DNA of 64,000 nucleotides. Origin: Myxococcales bacterium. GTDB taxonomy: Bacteria > Myxococcota_A > Bradymonadia > UBA7976 > UBA1532. The stretch lies in the NCBI GenBank assembly GCA_020633555.1, contig JACKDL010000002.1, positions 1 to 64,000 on the forward strand, written 5' to 3'. The notes beneath the pieces were generated by a model, which was not told the DNA's origin, ran no database searches, and saw only the letters and a list, made by a program, of their open reading frames with translations. Of the stretch, positions 16,787-25,973 are shown piece after piece. Within the stretch, counting starts at the first letter, position 1. Every line of letters begins with the position of its first letter. The translations under genes were made by a program, and so were the position numbers.

Positions 16787-17694
16787 GCCGTGGGGGCTGG
16801 CTGTTTGCCGCGGCACTGCTGGCCGGCGTCGGGATCATCGCCGTGCGCCGCGCGGGGCAGCCCGATCCCGCGCCGCCGCCCGAGCCCGTGGCGGTCACCG
16901 CGCTGGCCCTGGGGCCCGGCGGGCCCTGGCTGGGCGACGAGCTGGGGCGCATCGGCCCCCACCGGGGCCCCTACCGCATCAGCCACGAGGGGGCCGTGCG
17001 GGCCCTGTGGGTGGACGGGCAGGGGGGCACCCTGAGCCTGGCGGCGGACTCGGTGGCGGCCTTCGGACCCGACGGCCGACCGCTGAAACGCTGGCGCCTG
17101 CCCGACCGGCGCCTGAACGCGGCCCTGCGCCTGCCGGACGGGGTGCTGGTGGGGGCCGAGCGGGGCGACGTGGCCCGCCTGGTGGGCGATCGGGTGGTGT
17201 GGCGGGCCCGCTCGGCCCACGGGCAGGCCACCTTCGGCCTGGCCCTGGCGCCGGGCGGGGATCGGGCGGCGTCGGTGGGCAGCGATGGGCGGCTGATCCT
17301 CTGGGCGCTGGCCGACGGCGCCCAGGGGGCCGCCTGGACGGCGCACCAGGGCTGGGCGTCGGTGGTGGCGTGGCCCGACACCCAGGGGCCGCTGAGCGCC
17401 GGCAGCGACGGGGCGCTGGTTTGGTGGACCCCGACGGGCGACGTCCGCCGGCGGGTGGCCACCGGCCACACCGGACCCATCACGGGCCTGGCGCTGGACG
17501 ACCGCTGGGTGATCACCGCCAGCGCCGACGGCACCGTGCGGGTGTTCGCCCGCGCGGATGGGGCGCCAGGGCCGGTGCTGGACGCCGGCTCACCCGTGCT
17601 GGCCCTGCTGCTCGAGGGGCCCCGGCTGGTGACCAGCCACCGCGACGGCAAGGTGCGGCGGTGGGACGTGGCCTCGGGGCTGCCGGGCGGGTAG
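16783..17694 (+). CDS. WD40-repeat beta-propeller protein with N-terminal membrane anchor
   Basis: 303 aa. An N-terminal hydrophobic helix (LFAAALLAGVGIIAV) suggests export or a membrane anchor. About six WD40-like repeats follow, with repeat ends such as DGRLILWALADG, DGALVWWTPTGD, DGTVRVFARADG and DGKVRRWDVASG. The propeller is probably a binding platform; no catalytic residues are evident. It overlaps the EboE-like gene by four bases (ATGA), so the two are likely translated together. Confidence 0.8.
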   Translation: MSRGGWLFAAALLAGVGIIAVRRAGQPDPAPPPEPVAVTALALGPGGPWLGDELGRIGPHRGPYRISHEGAVRALWVDGQGGTLSLAADSVAAFGPDGRPLKRWRLPDRRLNAALRLPDGVLVGAERGDVARLVGDRVVWRARSAHGQATFGLALAPGGDRAASVGSDGRLILWALADGAQGAAWTAHQGWASVVAWPDTQGPLSAGSDGALVWWTPTGDVRRRVATGHTGPITGLALDDRWVITASADGTVRVFARADGAPGPVLDAGSPVLALLLEGPRLVTSHRDGKVRRWDVASGLPGG

Positions 17695-17725
17695 GATCCC
17701 GCGGTCCATTTCATGGAGGTGCGCG

Positions 17726-18325
17726 GTGGCGGCCCTGCAGTTCAACGCCCGGATCATGGCCCCCGCGGCCGACGTGGACGCCCTGGCGGCCTGGCTGGAC
17801 GGGCTGGATCCGGCCACCCGCAAGGCCGAGACCCTGAGCCTGATCCCGAAGGCCCAGCGCCGCCTGTGGGCCTTGGCGGCGGGGCGGGCGGTGACGCTGG
17901 AACAGCTCGTGCCGCCGGGCACGCCGCCCGAGCACATGATCCGCCACTTCGGGCGCAACACGCTGCCCAAGCCCATCCACCTGTTCGAGAAGCCGATGTG
18001 TCGGCCGCCCGAGGGCGAGGCCCCGGGGGTGCTGTGGGGCTTCAACGAGGGGGTCACGCGGCCGCTCATCGGGCCCGGCTACTTCGTGCTGCGGGCCACG
18101 CCGGGCGACAGCCGGGGGGCGGCGGTGGTGGACTACTATCAGGTGCCGTCCCGGGCGCCCACGGGCTGGCCGGCGGTGAAGCCGAACGAGCGCGGGCTGC
18201 AGCGCTTCGCATTCGCTGAGATGCATGACTTTCTGCGGCGGGTGAGCGAGCATGTGGTGATTGGTCGGGCCTACAAGCGGGATCGGCGGACCAACAACTG
18301 TTTCGTGCTCTGCCGCGAGGGGTGA
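17726..18325 (+). CDS. Conserved-looking protein of unknown function
   Basis: 199 aa from a GTG start with GGAGG six bases upstream. No signal peptide, membrane helix or known motif is seen. The sequence looks globular and enzyme-like in composition: GVLWGFNEGVTRPLIGPGYFVLRAT, VVDYYQVP, and a basic, Cys-containing end (RRTNNCFVLC). It sits after the WD40 gene and before the LuxR-type pair, all in the same direction. Confidence 0.65.
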   Translation: MAALQFNARIMAPAADVDALAAWLDGLDPATRKAETLSLIPKAQRRLWALAAGRAVTLEQLVPPGTPPEHMIRHFGRNTLPKPIHLFEKPMCRPPEGEAPGVLWGFNEGVTRPLIGPGYFVLRATPGDSRGAAVVDYYQVPSRAPTGWPAVKPNERGLQRFAFAEMHDFLRRVSEHVVIGRAYKRDRRTNNCFVLCREG

Positions 18326-18364
18326 TGACGCCCTCGTGGGCGGGCACCGGCTGAGAGGAATGCC

Positions 18365-19054
18365 ATGTACGGGCTGGACGATGGGCACGTCCGGCAGCTC
18401 CACCGGGCCGTCGCTGATCTGTTCCGCGGGGGACCGCGGCGCTTCGCGGAGCGCGCGGGGGAGGTGGTGCGCGTGGCCAGCGGCGGGCGACTGGTGGCGG
18501 CCGGCTGGCAGGACGCCAAGGGCTGGCACCGGCTCTTGGGCGAGCCCCCACGGCGGCCGCAGGGTCAGACGGGCCTGCACCCCCTGCCGCCCAACGACCC
18601 CTGGCGCAGCCAGCCCACCCAGGCCCAGCCGTGGCTCTGGCAGATCGGCCACGCCGGGGGGGTGTGGTCTGCCTGGCTGCTGGACGCCCCGCGGGCCGTG
18701 CCATCGCCCTGGGTGCAGCCCGTGGAGCGGGTGTTGGGCCTGGCCGGCGAGCTGTGGTTCGCGCGGCTGCGCTGCCCCACCCGTCCCCCACGCCCTGCGC
18801 CCCCGCCCCCCGTGGCCGGTGACCCCTACCAGGGCCTGGACGCCTTCACCGCCGACTGCCTGCGCCTGGCCGCCCAGAGCTGGTCGAACCGCGAGATCGC
18901 CGCGTGGCTCGGGGTCTCCCGCGCCACCGTCACCCGCCGCCTGCGCCAGGCCTATGATCGCCTGCAGGTCCAGAGCCGGCGGGAGCTGCCCGTGGCGCAG
19001 CTCCTCGACCGCCCCAAGCCCCCACGGCACCCGCCGCCGGAGGAGGACCGATGA
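18365..19054 (+). CDS. LuxR/GerE-type HTH transcriptional regulator
   Basis: 229 aa. The C-terminal HTH covers about residues 155-212: FTADCLRLAAQSWSNREIA, then LGVSRATVTRRLRQAYDRL as recognition helix and scaffold helix. The N-terminal ~140 residues have no visible receiver domain; a PAS-like or unrelated sensor is possible. A GAGAGGAA ribosome site precedes the ATG. The stop overlaps the next start by ATGA, and that gene encodes a second regulator of the same type, so the pair may act together. Confidence 0.7.
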   Translation: MYGLDDGHVRQLHRAVADLFRGGPRRFAERAGEVVRVASGGRLVAAGWQDAKGWHRLLGEPPRRPQGQTGLHPLPPNDPWRSQPTQAQPWLWQIGHAGGVWSAWLLDAPRAVPSPWVQPVERVLGLAGELWFARLRCPTRPPRPAPPPPVAGDPYQGLDAFTADCLRLAAQSWSNREIAAWLGVSRATVTRRLRQAYDRLQVQSRRELPVAQLLDRPKPPRHPPPEEDR

Positions 19055-19610
19055 CGCCGCTGAGCCTGGTCGAGCTTCTGCAGCGCATCGAGGAGCTGTA
19101 CCGCCCCGCCCCGCTGGGGCACTGGCGCAAGCGCCTGGAGCGCCGCTGCAAGGAGTGGCTGGCGCGGCCCGATCTGCGCCTGCACTGGACCGCCGAGGAC
19201 GAGGCCGCCGATCCGGGCCCCGTGCGGCTGCCGCTGACCGAGCGCAACCACCCCCCCGCTGGGTGCTGCTCGACGCCCCGCTGGAGAGCGACCGGGGGGT
19301 GCTGGCCGAGGAGCTCATCCGCCACGTCACCGCGGCGGTGTCGGTGCTCGAGAGCCGGGCGGGGGATGTGCCGCCCCGCTGGCGGGTGCGGCTGACCGAC
19401 CGCCAGATCCAGGCGGCGGTGTTGGCGGCGCAGGGGCTATCGAACGAGGAGGTGGCGGCCCAGCTCGGGGTGGCGCCGCGCACGGTGGCGCGGCTGCTCC
19501 AGGACACCTACCGGCGGCTCGAAGTGAGCGGCCGGGCCGCGCTGAGCGCCGAGGTGGCCCTGCTGCGGCCGCCCACGCCCTTCGTGCCGGCGCGCTCCGA
19601 CGTGGAGTGA
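19051..19610 (+). pseudogene. Second LuxR-type HTH regulator, reading frame broken at a C7 run
   Basis: The frame from ATG 19051 encodes MTPLSLVELLQRIEELYRPA and continues sensibly to NHPP at 19257. It then loses coding character and stops at 19395. A frame one base earlier takes over exactly at the run of seven C (19251-19257), reading RWVLLDAPLESDRGVL and ending with a clear LuxR-type HTH (LTDRQIQAAVLAAQGLSNEE, then VAAQLGVAPRTVARLL) at 19610. One extra C would give an intact protein of 186 aa. The cause could be a sequencing or assembly indel, a true null allele, or -1 ribosomal slippage, since C CCC CCC is a slippery heptamer in the right frame. Confidence 0.7.
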
Positions 19611-19643
19611 GCCGGCCCCCTGCGGCCCCGCCGCGCCCGCGAC

Positions 19644-19671
19644 TTGAACCGCGCGGGCGATGGCGTACCCT
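19644..19671 (+). promoter_or_regulatory. Housekeeping-type promoter giving a leaderless transcript
   Basis: TTGAAC (19644-19649), a 16-bp spacer and TACCCT (19666-19671). Only six bases separate the -10 from ATG 19678, so transcription should begin at the start codon. There is no Shine-Dalgarno sequence, which agrees. Confidence 0.5.
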
Positions 19672-19677
19672 GCCCCC

Positions 19678-20289
19678 ATGAACCGAGTCGCACTCGCTGT
19701 CGTGGCCCTCGCGGCCGTCGCCGCCCTGTTGTGGTTTGGCCTGAGCAAGCCGGTCACCGGGCGCCCCGCGGGGCCCGCCCCCACGGTGGCCGTGGTGGAG
19801 GCCGACGCGGCCCCCCAGGCCCCCGCGCCCCCGCTCCAGCGCCCCGCCACCGCGCCGCCTTCGGTGGCTGCGGTCGCCCCGCCCCCGGCGGCCGCCGACG
19901 CCGGGATGGAGCCGGACGCCGCGGGCCCGCCCTCCGATCGCTACGACCTGGGCGATCACGTGGTGCGCCTGCGCACGCCCGAGGGCAGCCCACCCATGGA
20001 GCTGGTGATCCAGGTGGTGGTGCGCGCCCAGGGCGAGGCCCTGCGCGAGGTCCGGCTGCGGCGCCGGCAGCTCATCCGCATGCTGTTCTTCCTGGGCAGC
20101 CACCGGCAGGCCGACGGGGCGCTGGGCGCCGAGGGGCAGGATCGCTTCAAGGCCGACCTGCTGGCCCGCTACCGCAACGTGGTGCGCAGCGGCGAGGTGG
20201 AGGATCTGGAGTTCCCCACCTGGCGGGTGCAGCCCGTGCCCGCGGGGGCCGCGGGCGCGGACGAGCCAGGCGAGCCCGACGAGCAGTAG
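19678..20289 (+). CDS. Membrane-anchored protein resembling FliL
   Basis: 203 aa. An N-terminal membrane helix (VALAVVALAAVAALLWFGL), a Pro/Ala linker (about 25-75) and a C-terminal domain (about 85-190). The C-terminal domain resembles FliL in outline: a strand with LVIQVVVRA, a helix region RRRQLIRMLFFLGSH, GQDRFKADLLARYRNVVRSGEV, then a final strand. No flagellar genes are nearby, so this may be a repurposed FliL-like protein, and the assignment is tentative. I start at 19678 because an earlier ATG at 19660 would put promoter DNA inside the gene. Confidence 0.6.
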   Translation: MNRVALAVVALAAVAALLWFGLSKPVTGRPAGPAPTVAVVEADAAPQAPAPPLQRPATAPPSVAAVAPPPAAADAGMEPDAAGPPSDRYDLGDHVVRLRTPEGSPPMELVIQVVVRAQGEALREVRLRRRQLIRMLFFLGSHRQADGALGAEGQDRFKADLLARYRNVVRSGEVEDLEFPTWRVQPVPAGAAGADEPGEPDEQ

Positions 20290-20405
20290 CCACAAACGCC
20301 AAGGGGATGGCGCCCTTCTTTACCCGTCGGGCGCCGGGGCGGCATCCTGGGCCGGCCGGCCGCGGGGAGCGGTGGGCGTGATCGAGCGTTGACGGGGGTG
20401 AGTGC

Positions 20406-23400
20406 ATGGGGCGCGCGCGGTTCGCGATCTTGGCGATCCTGGCGGGGGCGGGGCTGACGGGCTGCCCGCCCACGGGTGATCCGCCGCCCTACGATCCCCT
20501 GGTGCCGGACATGACGCCCGTGGTGGACGCGCTGCCGCCGGACGAGGGCGTGGATCCCTGCGTCGATCTGGACGACGACGGCTACGTGGTGGCCGAGGGC
20601 TGCCCGCTGCCCGCGGGCGACTGCGCCCCCGAAGACGGCAGCCGCAACCCCGGCGCCGCCGAGATCTGCAACCTGCGCGACGACAACTGCGACGGCCGCA
20701 CCGACGAGGGCGATCCGGGCGGCGGCGAGGGCTGCCGCACGGACGTGCCGGGCACCTGCGCCGAGGGCACCACCGCCTGCGTGCAGGGGGAGGTGGTGTG
20801 CCAGCAGACCGTGCGCCCGAACGGGGACGAGGCCTGCGACGGCCGCGACGACGACTGCGACGGCGAGACGGACGAGGCGGTGCCCGGGCTGGGCGGCCGC
20901 TGCGAGACCGGCGCCGACGGGGCCTGCGCGGCCGGGATCGAGGCCTGCGTGGGCGGGCGGGTGATCTGCCAGCCCACGGTGGAGCCGGTGGCCGAGACCT
21001 GCAACGGGGTGGACGACGACTGCGACACCCTGGTGGACGAGGGGGATCCGGGCGGCGGCGGGGCTTGCGACACCGGGCTGGACGGCGTGTGCGCCGTGGG
21101 CGTGGAGCGCTGCAGCAACGGCGGGCTGGTGTGCGCCACCACCGTCGAGCCCGGGCCCGAGATCTGCAACCGGCTGGACGACGACTGTGACGGCCTGACG
21201 GACGAGACCTTTGCGGATCTGGGCACCCGCTGCACCGTGGGGACCGGCGCCTGTGAGCGCGAGAGCACCTACGTCTGTGATCCCTCGGGCGAGCGGGTGA
21301 TCTGCGACGCCAGCGCCGGCGACGGCAGCCCGGAGCTGTGCAACGGGGTGGACGACGACTGCGACGGGCGGGTGGACGAGGGCTTCCCGCTGAACGAGGC
21401 CTGCACCAACGGGCAGGGGGCCTGCCAGCGGGCCGGCCGCACGGTCTGCGCCAACGACGCCTCGGGCGTGGTGTGCGACGCGGTGCCCGGCGAGGCCTTT
21501 GACGAGCAGTGCAACGGGGTGGACGACGACTGCGACGGCGACACCGACGAGGAGTGGCCCACCTTGGGCGACGCCTGCGTGGACGAGGCCGGCGCTTGCC
21601 CGTCGCCCGGCTCGGTGGTGTGCGCCGCCGGCGGCGGGGGGGTGACCTGCGACGCGGTGCCGGTGCAGCCCCGCCCCGAGACCTGCAACGACGAGGACGA
21701 CGACTGCGACGGCCTGACGGACGAGACGTTCCCCGACAAGGGCGCCGCGTGTGAGGTCGGCGTGGGTGCCTGCTTCCGCGAGGGGGCGCTGGCGTGCGCC
21801 GCCGGCGGCGCCGGGCTGGTCTGCTCGGCGGTGGCCGGCGCCCCGGTGGCCGAGCTGTGCAACGGCGCCGACGACGACTGCGACGGCCGCGTGGACAACG
21901 GCGCGTCCTGTGTCGGGCCGCCCGCGGGCCTGGTGGTGGGGGCGCGCATCGCCGAGTTCGGCGAGGCCACCTGCGCCGACTTGAGCGGCGACGGCGCCCC
22001 CGACAACGCGCTGGGCGGCGTGGCCGGCCTGTTCAACCCCCTGCTGCGCGACCGCGTGGCCGCCGGGCCGCTGGCCCTGGTGCGCGCCCCCGGCCTGGCG
22101 GGCGGCGACCTGGTGCTGGAGTGGCTGCCCGCGCTCACCGGCGAGGACGGGATCACCCGCCCCCGCGCCGAGGGGCTGACGGCGGCGGGCGAGGCCCGCG
22201 CGCAGCTCACGGGCCAGATCTGGGCCGACGGCCAGGTGACCGATGGGGCGCCGGGCACGTGGCGCGTGACCTCGCCCCTGCTGTTCGTGGAGGGCGACGA
22301 GCCCTTCCAGAGCGCCCGCAGCCTGCCCTTGCAGGGGGTGGTGGTGCACGGGCCGCTGGCCCTGGGGCCCGAGGGCGGGCTCGTCAGCGCCGGGCTCGTG
22401 GTCTCGGGCCACATGCCCCGGGCGGCCCTGCTGGCCCAGTACGCGGCGGCGGACGCCGCCTGCGCCGCGGCGGGCGACGCCGCCCCGGCGGGTTGTGCGC
22501 TGCGGGTGGGGGCCGACGCGCTGGCGGCCAACCTGCAGGCGGATCTGGACCTGGATCCCGCCGTGGACGGCGTCGACGCGGTGAGCGTGTGCCTGGTGCT
22601 GGAGCTGGCCCCGGCGCTGGCGCCCGAGAGCAACCCGGCGGCGGGCCCCATCCCCTGTGAGGCCGACGGCGACTGCTACGCCGGCCTGGTGTGCCGGGCG
22701 CTGCCGTGGGTGGCCGACGGGGCCCCGGGGGCGGCGCTCGAGCAGCGCTGCGGCCTGCCCGGCCAAGGCATGGCGCCCATCGGCGCCGCCTGCACCGATC
22801 ACGAGGACTGCCGCACGGGCCTGTGCGTGGGCGCCACGGCGGCCGGGGGCCGCTGCACGGCCCTGTGCGCGGCCGACGGCGACTGCCCCCAGGGCGCGTT
22901 GTGCCGCGGGGTGCCCGTGGTCGACGTCGAGGGCGCGGTGGATCAGGGCGGACGGTCGGCGCGGGCCTGCGTGCCCGTCACCGGCAGCGGGGTCGCCTGC
23001 GGCGCCGGGCCCTGCGCGGCCGGCGAGGCCTGCACGCCCTGGCTGGGTGACGGCGCCGGCGAGGCCGGTGCGGCGGTGGCGCTGGCCCCCACCTGCGAGG
23101 CGGTGAACCCCGCCGGGGCGGGCCTGGGCGAGGCCTGCGACGGCCCCCTGGACTGCGCCCGCGGCCTGGGCTGCGTGGCCGACTTCGACGGGGCGCTGGT
23201 GTGTGCGCCGACCTGCGCCGGGCCCGGCGCGTGTGCGGCGGGCACCGTCTGTGTCGACCGCCCGGTGCTGCCGGCGGCGGGGGGCCAGGCGGCCCTGAGC
23301 CACGGCGTGTGCCTGGCGCTGCCGGCCGCCCGCGGCAGCGGCCAGGCCTGCGCGGCCGACGCCGACTGCCCCGCCACCGAGATCTGCAAGGAGACCTGGC

Positions 23401-25973
23401 TGAGCCAGGCGGGCACCCACGCCCGCTGGTGTGAGGCCGGCGAGGGCTTCTTCAGCGCCGGGCAGCCCTGCCGGGCCAACGGCGACTGCGCCCGGGGCCT
23501 GTGCGTGGGCGGCCGCTGCGGCGGGCCCTGCGCCGAGGACGGCGACTGCGGCGATCCCAACGGCTGCGTGGCCGGGGCGTGGACCGACGCCGCCGGCCGG
23601 GTGGTGGGCGGGGCCTGCTCGCCGGCCACCGCCGCCTGCCTGCGGGACCGGGACTGTTCGCAGGCCGATCCCCTGTGCGTGGGCGATCGCTGCGTGTGCG
23701 ACGGCGCCTGCCGCATCGGCTGCCGGCCGGGCGGGGTGTGCGCCGACGGGGCCTGGTGCCAGCCCGACGGGGTGTGCGCCAGCTTCTGCCGCGACGACGA
23801 CAGCGAGCCCAACGACACGGTGGCGGCGGCCACGCTGCTGCCCGCCGGGCGCGTCTCGCCCAACCTGCGGCGCACCGGCGAGCTGTGCGCCCGCTCGCCG
23901 GTGGACTGGTACGCCTTCAGCGCCGGGGGGCAGCCCTTCCAGGCGCGGCTGGTGCCCCTGGATCCGCTGCCGGTGTTCGACTTCGGCCTGTACGACAGCA
24001 ACGGGGCGCTCATCGCCCCGGCGGAGCGCGGCGCCGACGGCGTCCTGCGGGTGGGCCTGGCCGATCCCCAGGCGGCGGCCGCCCGGCTCGGCCAGAACCT
24101 GGCCCTGCGGGTGCGCGCCAGTGGCACCTTCGACCGCACGGTGTACCGGCTGGAGATCGACGTGACCTTCCCGGAGTGCCCCGATCCGGCGCAGGAGCCC
24201 AAGGACGCGTCGTGGCAGGCCACCGAGATCCTGACCACGGCCGGGGCGGCGGCCGCCCAGAACGTGGACGGGTGGATCTGCCCGCAGGACACGGACTGGT
24301 ACGGCATGTTCCTGGCGCCCGGCGATCAGGTGCGGCTGACGTTGGTGAACCAGGGCAACGCCGGCGGCGCGCCTGCGCTGCTCGACGCCGCGCTGGTGGG
24401 CCCCGACTGGCCCGACGCGGGCCGCGCCCGGGTGCTCACCCAGCTCCCCGCGGGGCAGCAGCGCAGCTACACCGTGCCGGCCATGTTCTGCGATCCGGCC
24501 ACCAGCTTCTGCGCCATGGGCGATGGCACGCCCACCGACATCTTCTGCGGGGGCGACGACGCCGACTGCACGGGCATCGGCTACTTCGTGCGGGTCCGCG
24601 GCGCCGGGGCCTTCGACCTGGCCCAGTACCGCCTGCAGGCCGAGGTCACCCGCGCCCAGGCCGTGCTGTGCGTGCCCGACCTGTTCGAGTTCAACGGCAA
24701 CTTCCAGCTCTTCAACCGGGTGCACGCCGCCATGGCGCCGGCGCTGCGGATCTACGAGGGGCAGCGGCCCACCGTGCCCATCGGGCAGCAGGTGGACTTC
24801 ACCCGCCTGCGGGCCTGCGGGGGGCCGGGGCCGGTGGCCAACGCGCTGGACGCCGACAACTTCATGGTGTGGCTGAACGTGGGCGAGCAGCTCGTGGCGG
24901 CCGTGAGCCAGCAGGGCAGCCAGCGCCTGCAGCTCGACACCTACCAGGTGACCAACGTGATCACCCGGCTGAGCGCGCAGGCCAGCACCGATCCCATGAT
25001 CGTCGACAGCGTCGACGCGCGGGAGTCGAGCTTCTACGCGGTGGCCGTGTTGCGCGCCGGCAGCGACGGGCAGGCGGGCTACACCAACTCCACGCCCTAC
25101 AACCTGAGCATGGTGCGGCTGCCCGTGGGCTTCGTGCCCGACACCGCCTGCCAGGACCCCGTGCGGGTGAACCTGGTGAACGGCGTGGCCGAGATCACCG
25201 GCAGCACCCTGGGCGGCAACGACGATCACCGGCCCCTGGACTGCCTGGGCGGCGAGGGCCCCGACCGGGTCTACACCGTGCGGGTGCCCGCCGGGGCCGG
25301 CGTGCTGCGGGCCACGGTGATGCGCGACTTCGGCGCGACCTACGACCCGGCGGTGTCCATCCGCACGGACTGCGCGGTGGCCAACTCCGAGGTGGCCTGC
25401 AACGAGGATGACGCCGCGGCCGTGGACCCCTTCGCCCAGGCCCGGGCCCAGGGCGTGGTGCAGGGCGGCGCCGCCGGCCGGGACGTGTTCGTCATCGTCG
25501 ACAGCCACTCGGCGGCCACCGCCGGCGCCTTCCGGCTGCTGCTGCGCTACATCCCAGGCGACCAGTGCAACCTGAACACGGGCGTCTGCGACGACCCGTG
25601 CCAGGGGGTGGCCTGCCTGGGCGGCCAGATCTGCGACCCCGACGACGGCCAGTGCGTGGACTGCTTCGTGGACGGCCAGTGCCAGTTCGGCGAGCGCTGC
25701 GTGGCCCGGCGCTGCGTGGCGGGGGCCGATCGCGAGATCTCGAGCTGGGGCGCCGACGGGGCCGACGAGCCGCAGTGCCTGGCGCCCAGCGACTGCACCC
25801 CCGACGAGGTCTGCAGTTCGATCCCGTTCACCCAGGACGACTACTGCCTGCTGCCCTGCAACGAGAACCTGGTGTGCCCGGTGGGCTACCGCTGCTGCCT
25901 GCCGCCCATCGCCGTGGGCCCCGGCGAGTTCTGCGTGCCGGCGGACAACCCGCTGGGCGGGCTGTGCCAGTGA
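20406..25973 (+). CDS. Giant Cys-rich lipoprotein with eight MopE-type metal-binding motifs
   Basis: 1855 aa with a signal peptide and lipobox LTGC (Cys at residue 20). Residues ~85-500 hold eight motifs of the form CNGVDDDCDGxxDE, the signature named after the copper-binding MopE protein; the acidic Asp cluster could also bind Ca2+. Between them are Cys-rich spacers (GTCAEGTTACVQGEVVC pattern), and further Cys-rich modules at about 750-1140 follow the ADGDC...GLVC style. The C-terminal third holds beta-sandwich segments with DWYAF and DTDWYGMF motifs, like bacterial pre-peptidase C-terminal domains, and ends with a Cys-rich EGF-like stretch. Role: probably a large surface or periplasmic binding or adhesion protein. 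Its stop overlaps the next start (GTGA). Confidence 0.85.
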   Translation: MGRARFAILAILAGAGLTGCPPTGDPPPYDPLVPDMTPVVDALPPDEGVDPCVDLDDDGYVVAEGCPLPAGDCAPEDGSRNPGAAEICNLRDDNCDGRTDEGDPGGGEGCRTDVPGTCAEGTTACVQGEVVCQQTVRPNGDEACDGRDDDCDGETDEAVPGLGGRCETGADGACAAGIEACVGGRVICQPTVEPVAETCNGVDDDCDTLVDEGDPGGGGACDTGLDGVCAVGVERCSNGGLVCATTVEPGPEICNRLDDDCDGLTDETFADLGTRCTVGTGACERESTYVCDPSGERVICDASAGDGSPELCNGVDDDCDGRVDEGFPLNEACTNGQGACQRAGRTVCANDASGVVCDAVPGEAFDEQCNGVDDDCDGDTDEEWPTLGDACVDEAGACPSPGSVVCAAGGGGVTCDAVPVQPRPETCNDEDDDCDGLTDETFPDKGAACEVGVGACFREGALACAAGGAGLVCSAVAGAPVAELCNGADDDCDGRVDNGASCVGPPAGLVVGARIAEFGEATCADLSGDGAPDNALGGVAGLFNPLLRDRVAAGPLALVRAPGLAGGDLVLEWLPALTGEDGITRPRAEGLTAAGEARAQLTGQIWADGQVTDGAPGTWRVTSPLLFVEGDEPFQSARSLPLQGVVVHGPLALGPEGGLVSAGLVVSGHMPRAALLAQYAAADAACAAAGDAAPAGCALRVGADALAANLQADLDLDPAVDGVDAVSVCLVLELAPALAPESNPAAGPIPCEADGDCYAGLVCRALPWVADGAPGAALEQRCGLPGQGMAPIGAACTDHEDCRTGLCVGATAAGGRCTALCAADGDCPQGALCRGVPVVDVEGAVDQGGRSARACVPVTGSGVACGAGPCAAGEACTPWLGDGAGEAGAAVALAPTCEAVNPAGAGLGEACDGPLDCARGLGCVADFDGALVCAPTCAGPGACAAGTVCVDRPVLPAAGGQAALSHGVCLALPAARGSGQACAADADCPATEICKETWLSQAGTHARWCEAGEGFFSAGQPCRANGDCARGLCVGGRCGGPCAEDGDCGDPNGCVAGAWTDAAGRVVGGACSPATAACLRDRDCSQADPLCVGDRCVCDGACRIGCRPGGVCADGAWCQPDGVCASFCRDDDSEPNDTVAAATLLPAGRVSPNLRRTGELCARSPVDWYAFSAGGQPFQARLVPLDPLPVFDFGLYDSNGALIAPAERGADGVLRVGLADPQAAAARLGQNLALRVRASGTFDRTVYRLEIDVTFPECPDPAQEPKDASWQATEILTTAGAAAAQNVDGWICPQDTDWYGMFLAPGDQVRLTLVNQGNAGGAPALLDAALVGPDWPDAGRARVLTQLPAGQQRSYTVPAMFCDPATSFCAMGDGTPTDIFCGGDDADCTGIGYFVRVRGAGAFDLAQYRLQAEVTRAQAVLCVPDLFEFNGNFQLFNRVHAAMAPALRIYEGQRPTVPIGQQVDFTRLRACGGPGPVANALDADNFMVWLNVGEQLVAAVSQQGSQRLQLDTYQVTNVITRLSAQASTDPMIVDSVDARESSFYAVAVLRAGSDGQAGYTNSTPYNLSMVRLPVGFVPDTACQDPVRVNLVNGVAEITGSTLGGNDDHRPLDCLGGEGPDRVYTVRVPAGAGVLRATVMRDFGATYDPAVSIRTDCAVANSEVACNEDDAAAVDPFAQARAQGVVQGGAAGRDVFVIVDSHSAATAGAFRLLLRYIPGDQCNLNTGVCDDPCQGVACLGGQICDPDDGQCVDCFVDGQCQFGERCVARRCVAGADREISSWGADGADEPQCLAPSDCTPDEVCSSIPFTQDDYCLLPCNENLVCPVGYRCCLPPIAVGPGEFCVPADNPLGGLCQ

